Assembly: GCA_019155185.1 (NCBI GenBank)
Contig: CM032800.1
Coordinates: forward strand, 18,063,956 to 18,127,955
Length of the DNA stretch: 64,000 nt
Origin: Beaufortia kweichowensis
Lineage: Eukaryota; Chordata; Actinopteri; Cypriniformes; Gastromyzontidae
Direction of reading: 5' to 3'
Each line of letters starts with the position of its first letter. Within the stretch, counting starts at the first letter, position 1. The notes beneath the pieces were generated by a model that saw nothing but the letters and a program-made list of their open reading frames with translations, did no database searches and had not been told where the DNA came from. The translations under genes were made by a program, and so were the position numbers. This document shows positions 36,302-47,077 of this stretch, piece by piece.

Positions 36302-39300
36302 GTAATGACAGTCACGCAGAGCACTGCTGCCACAAACACTGCACAACATCCAAAAGATATGATTTAAATAACAGTGTATCAGCGGATCTGTCACTGACAC
36401 GCTGTGTGCCGTGATAACATGGTTTTATTCACACTGCACATTATACTGTATACATGACCCAAAAAGTATTCCAAGAGTAAAGACAGACTTCTTAAAAATG
36501 AATGCCTGGTCGGAGCCGATGGCCTCGTGGGCAGTGCTCCAGTACGGTGCCGTTGCGTATCGGGTGAGCCGAGTTAAAATCCAGCTTGTGGCATTTTCCT
36601 GATGCCACCTCCCTCTCCCTTCTGCTTTGTGTCCTGTCCTCTCTCAACTGCCCTGTTGAAAACTTGCTAAAGCCTAAACATAATTTAAAAAAAATAAAGA
36701 AATGAAAGTGTGAATGAAATGATATTAACCACTGTATCAATAATGAAAAGTTTTTTAGATAAACCATGTTTCAGTTGTCTATGGATCACTGTCTGTAATA
36801 AAAGTAAACAAGAGCATTTATAACCCACATAACTTCTGTAAGCTGATGTAGAACTGATGAAATATCCACTGGGAATCTGTGGAATGATGAATATGGTCTC
36901 AGGTGAAGGGTGATGTCAGCTGAATTAAAATGTCAGTTTCATGAAAACTTTCACACATTAACCATCAGTGACACCAGGATTCTAATAGAATATAATTAAT
37001 ATAAAACACCTGTGTAAACTGACATCCAAATTAAATCTGCTCAAGTTTAAAGACATTTTTCGAGTCGTGTTAAAGTGTTCAAATTTATGTATTCAATGTT
37101 CTTTTACATTTGATCTTTGTTTTTAACATTACAGCTTTCCTGATAAATATCTAGTCCGCATTCATTTTATCTGCGGATAAAGTAGATTTTAGTAAGTTTG
37201 CATTTGGCCATTCTTTTCATTCCGTTCCTGGACTCTGAAACTCACAGTGTCCCACTTTCTTATGTGAGAGAAGTAATCAGCTCTTACTTCAGCTCACATA
37301 AGAGACTTTCACTGGGACTCATAATAGGCAGATTAGAGTTGTTGAACAGCAGCAGCTACGAGAGAAGAGTAAAATGAGGGCTGTGAAGTTGCTGTGAAGA
37401 GCGTTGTTAACACACACACATTCCTCTTGCATAAGTACAGAGGCGTTTTATTTGAAGGAGAATATGCAGAGTGTCATATATCAGTGTGCGGTGTACAGAT
37501 GTGTGCCCACCATTTCATGAGTGTGGGGGGTTCTGCGTGGGTCGTTCAGTCAGGGGAGAGGTTCTGTGTGTGTCTGTAACTGAGGGGTTCTGCTTGTGTC
37601 GTCAGTGAGAGGTTCTGCTTGTGTCGTCAGTTAGAGGTTCTGCTTGTGTCGTCAGTTAGAGGTTCTGCTTGTGTCGTCAGTGAGAGGTTCTGCTTGTGTC
37701 GTCAGTTAGAGGTTCTGCTTGTGTCGGTCATTGAGAGGAGGGGTTCTGCGTGTGTTGTTCAGTGAGGGGAGGGGTTCTGCTTGTGTTGTTCAGTGAGGGG
37801 AGGGGTTCTGCTTGTGTCGTCAGTGAGAGGTTCTGCTTGCGTCGTCAGTTAGAGGTTCTGCTTGTGTCGTCAGTTAGAGGTTCTGCTTGTGTCGTCAGTG
37901 AGAGGTTCTGCTTGTGTCGTCAGTTAGAGGTTCTGCTTGTGTCGGTCATTGAGAGGAGGGGTTCTGCGTGTGTTGTTCAGTGAGGGGAGGGGTTCTGCTT
38001 TGTGTCGGTCAGTGAGGGGAGGGGTTCTGCTTTGTGTCGGTCAGTGAGGGGAGGGGTTCTGCTTGTGTCGGACAGTGAGGGGAGGGGTTCTGCTTGTGTC
38101 GTCAGTTAGAGGTTCTGCTTGTGTCGGTCATTGAGAGGAGGGGTTCTGCGTGTGTTGTTCAGTGAGGGGAGGGGTTCTGCTTGTGTCGGTCAGTGTGGGG
38201 GGGGGTCTCTGCTTGTGTCGGACAGTAAGGGGAGGGGTTCTGCCTGTGTTGTTCAGTGAGAGGTTCTGCTTGTGTCGGTCAGTGAGGGGAGGGGTTCTGC
38301 TTGTGTGTTCAGTGAGAGGTTCTGCTTGTCTAGAGTCAGTCAGTGAGAGGTTCTGTCTGCTTGCCGGGTCATTGAGAGAGGAGGGTTCTGCGTGTGTTGT
38401 TCAGTGAGGGAGGGGTTCTGCTTGTGTCGGTCAGTGAGGGGAGGGGCTCTGCTTGTGTCGGTCAGTGTGGGGAGGGGTTCTGCTTGTCGGTCAGTGAGGG
38501 AGGGTTCTGCTGTGTGTCAGTCCAGTGAGAGGTTCTGCTTTAAGGCCGATCATTGAGAGGAGGGGTTCTGCGTGTGTTGTTCAGTGAGGGGAGGGGTTCT
38601 GCTTGTGTCGGTCAGTGAGGGGTTCTGCTTGTGTCGGTCAGTGTGGGGAGGGGTTCTGCTTGTGTCGGTCAGTGTGGGGAGGGGTTCTGCCTGTGTCGTT
38701 CAGTGAGAGGTTCTGCTTGTGTCGGTCAGTGAGGGAGGGAGGGTTCTGCTGTCGGTCAGTGAGTGTCAGTGTGGGGAGGGGTTCTGCTTGTGTCGTTCAG
38801 TGAGGGGAGGGGTTCTGCTTGTGTGTCGGTCAGTGAGGGGAGGGTTCTCTGTCAGTGTGTGTCGGTCAGTGAGGGGAGGGGTTCTGCCTGTGTCGTTCAG
38901 TGAGAGAGAGGTTCTGCTTGTCGTTCAGTGCCGGTCAGTGAGTGAGGGGGGAGCTTGTGTCGGTGTGAGGAGGAGGAGTTCTGGTAGTGTTGTTCAGTGA
39001 GGTGAGGGGCTCTGCGTGTGTTGTTCAGTGAGGGGATTCTGCGTGTTTCGGTCAGTGAGAGGAGGGGCTCTGCGTGTGTCGGACAGTGTGGGGAGGGGTT
39101 CTGTGTGTGTTGTTCAGTGAGGGGAGGGGTTCTGCGTGTGTTGTTCAGTGAGGGGTTCTGCTTGTGTCGGTCAGTGAGAGGAGGGGCTCTGCGTGTGTCG
39201 GTCAGTGAGGGGAGGGGTTCTGTGTGTGTTGTTCAGTGAGGGGAGGGGTTCTGCTTGTGTCGGTCAGTGAGGGGAGGGTTCTGCCTGTGCTCTGCTTGTG

Positions 39301-42300
39301 TGTCGGTCAGTGAGGGAGGGTTCTGCTTGTGTCGTCCAGTGAGAGGGTTCTGCTTTAAGTCGGTCATTGAGAGGAGGGTTCTCGTGTGTTGTTCAGTGAG
39401 TGAGGAGGGTTCTGCTTGTGTCGGTCAGTGAGGGTTCTGCTTGTGTCAGGGTCAGTGAGGGGAGGGTTCTGTCAGTTCTGTGTGGAGTGAGGGTTCTGCT
39501 TGTGTCGGTCAGTGAGGGGAGGGGACAGAAAGGGGAGGAGTCTCTACCAGGTGTGTTGTTCAGTGAGAGGTTCTGCTTGTGTCGGTCAGTGAGGGAGGAG
39601 GGTTCTGCTTGTGTCCGGTCAGTGAGGGGAGGGTTCTGCTTGTGTCTGGGTCCAGTAATTTCAGGAGAGGGTCGGTGCTGCCTGTGTTGTTCAGTGAGAG
39701 GTTCTGCTTGTGTCGGTCAGTGAGGGGAGGGGTTCTGCTTGTGTCCAGTCGGTCAGTGAGGGAGGGTTCTGCTTGGGTTCTGTCAGTGTTCAGTGAGAGG
39801 GGTTCTGCTTCATGAGAGGAGGGCCAGTGAGGGAGGGTCTCTGCTTGTTGTCGTGAGTGAGAGGAGGAGTTCTAGGTATGTTGTTCAGTGGGGAGGGGTT
39901 CTGCTTGTGTCGGTCAGTGAGTGGAGGGGTTCTGCTTGTGTCGGTCAGTGAGGGGAGGGGTTCTGTGTATGTCGTTCAGTGAGTTCTACTTGGTTCTTCT
40001 TGTGTGGAGGTCAGTGAGGGGAGGGGTTCTGCTTGTGTCGGTCAGTGAGGGAGGGTTCAGGCGTGTGTTGTTCAGTGAGGGAGGCTGGTTCTGTTGTGTG
40101 TCGGTCAGTGAGGAGAGGGTTCTGCTTGTGTCGGTCAGTGTGTGCGTTCAGTGAGGAGGGTTCTGCGTGTGTGTCGTTCAGTGAGAGAGGGTTCTGCTTG
40201 TGTGTCGGTCATTGAGGGGGAGGGTCTCCATGTGTGTCGGTCAGTGAGGGAGGGGTTCTGCCTGTGTCGTTCAGTGAGAGGTCTCTTCGTTCAGTGTCAG
40301 TGAGGGGAGGGGTTCTGGTCATTGAGAGGAGTGAGGGAGGGTTCTTGTGTGTCGTTCAGTGAGGGGAGGGTTCTGTGTATGTCTCTTGTGTCAGTCAGTG
40401 AGGGAGGGTTCTGTTTGTGTCGGTCAGTGAGGGAGGAGTTCTGTGTGTTGTTCAGTGAGGGGCTCCTGTGAGGGTCTATGTCGTTCAGTGAGGAGAGGTT
40501 CTGTTGTTCCCAGTTGTGTCGGGTCAGTGAGAGGAGAGTGTGGCTCTGAGGGCGTGTATTGTGTCAGTGAGGTGAGGGCTCTGCGTGTGTTGTTCAGTGA
40601 GGGGTCTCTGCGTCAGTGAGGGAGAGGGTTCTGCTTGTGTCGGTCAGTGAGGAGGTCCAGTGAGAGGAGAGGGCTCTGTGTGTTGTCAGTGAGGACAGTG
40701 TAGGTTGTTCCAGGAGGGTTCTGTGTGTGTGTTGTTCAGTGAGGGGAGGAGTTCTGCTTGTGTCGTTCAGTGAGGGGAGGGGCTCTGCTTGTGTCGTTCA
40801 GTGAGGGGAGGGGTTCTGCTTGTGTCGTTCAGTGAGGGGAGGGTTCTGCTTGTGTCAGTGAGGGGAGGGAGTCTCGGTGTGAGGGAGGGCTCTGTGAGAG
40901 TTCTACTTGTGTCGTTCAGTGAGGGAGGGGTCTCTGGCTCTGCTTGTGAGGTGAGGGGTTCTCCAGTGAGTCAGGGAGGGGTTCTGCTTGTGTCGTTTCA
41001 GTGAGGGAGGGGTTCTGCATGGTGTCGTTCAGAGGGGAGGGGCTCCTGAGAGGAGTGTCTGCGTGTTCAGTGAGGGAGGGTTCTGTGTATGTCGTTCAGT
41101 GAGGGAGGGGTTCTGCTTGTCGGTCGGTCAGAGGAGGTTCAACTTGGGGCTCTGTGAGGGTGTGTGTCGTTCAGTGAGGGGAGGGGTTCTGTGTATGTCG
41201 TTCAGTGAGGGGTTCTGCTTGTGTCGGTCAGTGAGGTGAGGGGTTCTGTGTGAGGGAGGTTCTCTATGTTGTCGTTCAGTGAGGTGAGGGGGTTCTAGGT
41301 GTCTGTTCAATTGTGTCGTTCAGTGAGGTGAGGGGTTCTGTGTGTGCCGGTCAGTGTCAGTCCTGTGAGGTTCAAGAGGGGTTCTGCTTGTGTCGGTCAG
41401 TGAGTGTCGTTCAGTGAGGGGTCTGCTTGTGTGGAGGTGTGGAGGGGTTCTGCCATGTGTCGGTCAGTGAGGGAGGAGGTTCTCCTCTATGTGTCAGTGA
41501 GGGAGAGGTCTCTGCTTGTGTCGGTCCAGTGTGAGGAGTGAGGGTTCTGTTCTGTGTGTTGTTCAGTGAGGGAGGGTCTCTGTGTGTCGTTCAGTGAGGG
41601 AGGAGGTTCTGCTTGTGTGTGAGGAGTCAGTGAGGGAGGGTTCTGTGTAGTCAGTGAGGAGAGGTCGTTCAGTGAGTGCGGGAGTGGAGGGTTCTGTGTG
41701 TGTGTCAGGGAGAGGGTCAGTGAGGTGAGAGGGTCTCTGCGTGTGAGTTGTGTTCAGTGAGGTGGGAGGGCTCTAAGTGTGTTGTTCAGTGTGTCGTGTG
41801 TTGTTAAGTGAGGGGTTCTGCGTGTTTCGGTCAGTGAGAGGAGGGGCTCTGCGTGTGTCGGACAGTGTGGGGAGGGGTTCTGTGTGTGTTGTTCAGTGAG
41901 GGAGGGGTTCTCAGTCAGTGAGGGAGGGGTGTGTTGTTCAGTGAGGGAGGGTTCTGCTGTGTCAGTCGGTCAGTGAGAGGAGGAGGGAGTTCTCAGCTGC
42001 GTGTAGCCGTTGTTCAGTGAGGGGTCGGTCCAGTGAGGGAGGGGTTCTGTGTTGTGAGTGATCAGTCAGTGAGGGGAGGGGTTCTGTGTGTGTTGTTCAG
42101 TGAGGGAGGGTTCTGCTTGTGTCGGTCAGTGAGAGGTTCTGCTTGTGTCGGTCATTGAGAGGAGGGGTTCTGCGTGTGTCAGTCAGTGAGGGGAGGGGTT
42201 CTGCGTGTGTTGTTCAGTGAGGGGCTCTGTGTATGTCGTTCAGTGAGGGGTTTGCTTGTGTCGGTCAGTGAGGTGAGGGGCTCTGCGTGTATTGTTCAGT

Positions 42301-44814
42301 GAGGTGAGGGGCTCTGCGTGTGTTGTTCAGTGAGGGGCTCTGCGTGTGTCGGTCAGTGAGAGGAGGGGGCTCAGGGGTTCTATTGTTCAGTGAGGTGAGG
42401 GGGCTCTGCGTGTGTTGTTCAGTGAGGAGAGGTTCAGTGTTTGGTCGTTCAGTCTCGTGTATGTCGGTCAGTGAGAGGAGGGGCTCAGTGAGGTGAGGGT
42501 CTCTGTGTGTCGGACAGTGAGGAGGGGGGTCAGTGAGTGAGGGGTTCTGTGTGAGTTGTTCAGTGTCGGGGAGGAGTTCTGCTCTGTGTCATTCAGTGAG
42601 GGGAGGGGTTCTGTGTGTGTCGTTCAGTGAGGGGAGGGTCTCTGTGGGGTTCAGTGAGGGTTCTTGTGTGCTCAGTGAGAGTGAGTCATGTGGTCGTTCA
42701 GTGAGGAGGGTTCTGTGTGTGTGTGTGTCAGTCAGTAAGAGGAGGAGGGCTCTGCTTGTGTTGTTCAGTGAGGGAGGGGGGTTCAGTCTCTGCTTGTGTC
42801 GGTCATTGAGAGGAGGGGTTCTCTGTGTGTCAGTCAGGTCAGTGGTCAGTGAGGGAGGGTTCTGTGTGTGTTGTTCAGTGAGGGAGGGTTCTGCTTGTGT
42901 CGGTCAGTGAGAGGTTCTGCTTGTGTCGGTCATTGAGAGGAGGGGTTCTCTGCGAGTCAGTGTCGGTCAGTGAGGTGAGGGGTTCTACCGTGTGTTGTTC
43001 AGTGAGGTGAGGGGTCTGAGGTGAGGGTTCTGCGTGTGTTGTTCAGTGAGGGTTCTCGTGTTTGGTCGGGTCAGTGAGAGGAGGGGCTCTGCTTGTGTCG
43101 ATTCAGTGTCAGTCGGACAGTGTGGGGAGGGGTTCTGTGTTGTGTTGTTCAGTGAGGGAGGAGTTCTGCTTGTGTCGGTCAGTGAGAGGAGGGTTCTGCT
43201 TGTGTCAGTTCAGTGAGGGAGGGGTTCTGCTTGTGTGAGGGGGGTTCCAGTCAGTGAGAGGAGGGCTCTGCTGTGTGTGTTGTCAGTGAGGGAGGGGGCT
43301 CTGCTTGTGTCGTCCAGTGAGGGGAGGGGTTCTGCTTGTGTCGTTCAGTGAGGGGAGGGTTCTGCATGGAGTATGTCGTTCAGTGAGGGGCAGTCTGCTC
43401 TGCGTGTGTCGGTCAGTGAGGGGATGTCAGTGAGGGGGTTCCAGTAGAGGGGGTTCTGTGTAGTGAGGGGTTCTGCTGTGTTCAGTCCAGTGAGGAGAGG
43501 GCTCTGTGTGTGTCAGTGAGGGAGGGTTCAGTGAGGAGGGGTTCTGCTTGTGTCGGTCAGTGAGGTGAGGGCTCTGCGTGGGTCAGTGAGGTGAGGGGTT
43601 CAGTGTTCAGTGAGGGGTTCTGTGTGTGTGTGTCGTTAAGTGAGGGGTTCTGCTTGTGTCGTTCAGTGAGGGGAGAGGTTCTCATGTGTGTCGGTCAGTT
43701 CTGCTTGTGTCGGTCTAAGTGTTTGTTCAGTGAAGGAGGGGTTCTGTGTGTGTCGTTCAGTGAGGGGAGGGGTTCTGTGTGTGTCAGTCAGTGAGGGGTT
43801 CTGCTTGTGTCGTTCAGTGAGGGGAGGGGTTCTGCGTGTGTCGGTCAGTGCGGGGAGGGGTTCTGCTTGTGTCGGTCAGTGAAGGGAGGGGTTCTATGTG
43901 TGTCGTTCAGTGAGGGGAGGGGTTCTGTGTGTGTCAGTCAGTGAGGGGAGGGGTTCTGCGTGTGTTGTTCAGTGAGGGGTTCTGCGTGTCCTGTTCAGTC
44001 AGGGGTTCTGCATGGGTCGTTCAGTGAGGGGTTCTGCGTGTCCTGTTCAGTCAGGGGTTCTGCATGGGTCATTCAGTGAGGGGTTCTGTGTGTGTCGTTC
44101 AGTGAGGGGTTCTGCGTGTGTCATTCAGTGAGGGGAGGGGTTCTGCTTGTGTCGGTCAGTGAGGTGAGGGGCTCTGTGTGTGTCGTTCAGCGAGGGGAGG
44201 GGTTGGTTCTGTGCGGAGATTTCAGTGTCTCTGGAGATTGTTGGGTGAAATAAAATGGTCTTTAATTATGCCAGAACTGAAGAGAAAAATGCATGAGGAG
44301 CTGGTATGTAAAATGTAATTAAAAAGGAAATCGAAATCTTGTGTGTGTGTTCATGAGGATGTACATTGGTGTACTGTACTAAATGAATGTGTGCTGTTAA
44401 AGTTTGTCCACAAGCAAATTTAAAATTTTTGGAATGGCCTTCGTTGTAAATCACACATGTGAATTTGAGTTGGCTGAACCTCACATGACGTTGCACTAGA
44501 ATCTTTACAGTAGACTCAGTGACCTTAATAGTTTAATATCAGTTTTTCAAAACACATTAACAATTTCTCTAAACAAAAAACGTTCAAAAGAAATAACAGA
44601 AATGAACATTTTTATTTTAATTAGTGACAGTTGTTTATGTACAATTGTGTACAAAAATGTACAATTTATGTACATTTACATAAATTTAGCTACAAAATAT
44701 CTTTAAATGTTATTAAATCACTCTATTTGCCTTCTTAATTTTGTTCTGAATGGATCATGTGTGTACAGGTGTGTTTTGTTTGTTTAAAATCTCTGGCTGT
44801 GTTCTGTTTTGAAG
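36302..44814 (+). other. grik3: Intron dominated by a G-rich minisatellite
   Basis: 8513-bp phase-0 intron. The array at 37519-44215 makes up almost 80% of it. The flanks (36302-37518 and 44216-44814) have no recognised element. The acceptor is CTGTTTTGAAG, an AAG rather than CAG or TAG. Confidence 0.85.
37519..44215. repeat. 31-bp G-rich minisatellite array, about 6.7 kb
   Basis: The full unit is about 31 bp, CAGTGAGGGGAGGGGTTCTG followed by CTTGTGTCGGT. Shorter units lack GGGAGG (CAGTGAGAGGTTCTGCTTGT type, about 25 bp). Variants swap CTTGTGTCGGT, CGTGTGTTGTT and TGTGTGTCGTT. There are over 200 units. The 5' part (37519 to about 38500) and 3' part (about 43720-44215) are regular. The centre (about 40000-43600) is ragged, with partial units and odd indels. 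Open frames such as CVVQ...RGSACVGQ are repeat artefacts. The G-rich strand is the sense strand of the receptor gene. Confidence 0.97.
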
Positions 44815-44922
44815 TCTCATTGGGACGGGCTGACGGGACGGCTGTGCTTCAACAGGACAACGGGTCTGCGCACTGACTTTGATCTAGACATTGTGAGTCT
44901 CAAAGAAGATGGCCTTCAAAAG
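44815..44922 (+). CDS. grik3: Kainate receptor exon (probably exon 8): end of ATD
   Basis: 108 nt, phase 0 to 0. Encodes SHWDGLTGRLCFNRTTGLRT and DFDLDIVSLKEDGLQK. GLTG and FN.T.GLR.DFDLDI are invariant in kainate receptors. NRT is a potential glycosylation site. The acceptor is GAAG and the donor GTAAAA, both weaker than those of the neighbouring exons. Confidence 0.95.
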
Positions 44923-46963
44923 GTAAAACACAAAAACACAACAACTGCCTAAAATCAGAGAAAACACAGCTCAATAAAGAAAACACATATACAATAATAC
45001 ACCCGTGCTGTATGAGGCCTAAAATAATCAATAGCTGTCTTTTTCTTCTGCAAAATAATGCCACTGTTAAGTAAAGTCATCTTGGTGTGTGTTATTGCTG
45101 CAGAAAGACTGAAATGTAACGATGCAAGTGATTGTTTCTTCACTTAAATAATCCTCTGATCTAATGGTGTGGTGTGCTAAACTCCTTTGTACCTTGTCTC
45201 ATTTGGTCACCGTTGCTGTGCAAATAAAGAACAATCTATGTCTTACGTTTAATTTACCTCCTAACAAGGAAGCAAATGAGGTGTTTAAACATAAGCATAA
45301 GTTAGTGGATCATAAAGCAAATTGGATTAGAGAACAAAGTAGAGTTAATTACAAGCCTTTGTTAATGACCGACTGAAGTTACATGCAGTCATGAGGGATA
45401 TTACATTAAACAGCACTAGTCTCTATTGAATTGATGCATTCATGTCTGTATGTTTTATTGAGTAAATGAAAACCATCATTTACAAGTTAAACAAGGGGAC
45501 AAAAAAAGTGGATAAAACTCCACCAAACACCTCCACAAAATCTGTACATTATCATGCCGTAAATCGAAGTGCATATTCTTCAAGCAGACATCAATTACAG
45601 CTGTTCTGGGAGGACACGCTGATGAAAATTGAATATTAACCTGCATTTTAGATAAAAGAATAAAGACGTTCATTGGAAGAGAAATGACTTTACAACTGCG
45701 TTCATTCCGAGGAGGCCAAGAAAGTCTCCTGTCGGCATCCTAAATGAATAACTGTAGCTTCCCCCGATAATCGCTTTTAATGAATTGAGCTAATTGCAGT
45801 CAATTTGCAAGAATGGTACATCACCCGGTAATGTGTCTCAGCTCATCTTCTTGAATTCGCACGCCTCCACACAATCTAACTAATACGCGTGTCAAATGAA
45901 AAGCATATGTCAGGTTTGCATCAGGTGATCATTGCACCTGCGTAAGTTGGAGAGACGCTGCCGTCACGGCTTCATGAATACAGAGCAGTTGTGTTGATGC
46001 GACTCCACACGCCCCCAGACGAAGATGAAACCCGACAGCCACGAGGCTATTTACAGTAATGATTTGTTGAGGAGTGACTGTACAATATGCAGGGCTTCTT
46101 TTCTCTCTGCAGGGAGTTGTTTGTGTAAAACCAGCCACATAAATATACAGTTTATACAGTATAAAAAACATAACATGGAAAGACCCCATAATGTACAGAA
46201 ACCTATCGTGTGGGTGTGTGAAAGTTAACTAATGAAACATTTCCAGCATCCCTGGAGGCACATAGATGCTCTGGGCTGGAATAGATTCTTTGATTGACGA
46301 CTGGTCCCACTACAGGGTTAAATAAATCAGCCTGCAGGATCTCCTGTAAAGAGCATTAGCATTATTTGATTTGAGCCAAACTGTATAATACAAAACTGAT
46401 ATAAAAGGCATAACAAAATGTGAAAGAAAAAGTCATTAAAGCAGAATAGCACAAAGAAAGGAGAATGTTAATTACTCAGTAAATGTTGAGCCCATTCAAG
46501 TGCATGTTTTTCAACAGGTACTTCAAACAGACAGATAGTCACGGCATTGTTCGTAGCGTGATGTCACGATGCTTGTGGATTGCAGAAAGTATTTTAACAT
46601 CATTTTTTATAAAAAAGCAAAACCAATGTTGCAAGTTTAAAATTCATGCCAATGTTAAGATGTTTTTAAGATGTTTTTTTTCTTTCTCTTTTGGGAAATT
46701 AAATTGAGAAGCAATCTGCTTAGGTGGAATTGCCCTTTCTCTAACGTTAATGTATTGGGAGTGCATGCAAGGGTCCGGCCGCTCATGAACACGAGCACGA
46801 ACCTATTGGCATAAAGACAGAGGAGCCAATCAACTAATGCTTCAGGACGGGCTCAGCACAGGGATGCTAATGCGGTCCGACGGGCCAGTGCCATGTGGAT
46901 GGGTCACACAGGTAAGCTAAGTGAAACACGCTCTGACTACATCAATTTCATCTTTCTCCTCAG
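44923..46963 (+). other. grik3: Intron
   Basis: 2041-bp phase-0 intron. A less AT-rich stretch at about 45700-46020 has no coding motif and could be conserved non-coding sequence. It ends TTTCTCCTCAG. Confidence 0.8.
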
Positions 46964-47077
46964 GTGGGGAAGTGGAGCGCATCCGGGGGTCTGAACATCA
47001 CAGAGGTCCCCAGGCAGAACGGCATGAATATCACGGATTCTCTTTCCAACCGCTCGCTGGTCATCACCACTATCCTG
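46964..47077 (+). CDS. grik3: Kainate receptor exon (probably exon 9): ATD-to-ligand-binding-domain linker
   Basis: 114 nt, phase 0 to 0. Encodes VGKWSASGGLNITEVPRQNG, MNITDSLSNRSLVITTIL. It joins the ATD to S1; the stretch NRSLVITTIL begins the first beta strand of the ligand-binding domain. There are three potential N-glycosylation sites (NIT, NIT, NRS). The donor is GTAAGG. Confidence 0.95.

Noticed and set aside
37750..43882. Open frames rich in Cys, Val, Ser and Gly across the intron array
   Set aside because: By-product of the 31-bp minisatellite, with frames changing at each irregular unit.
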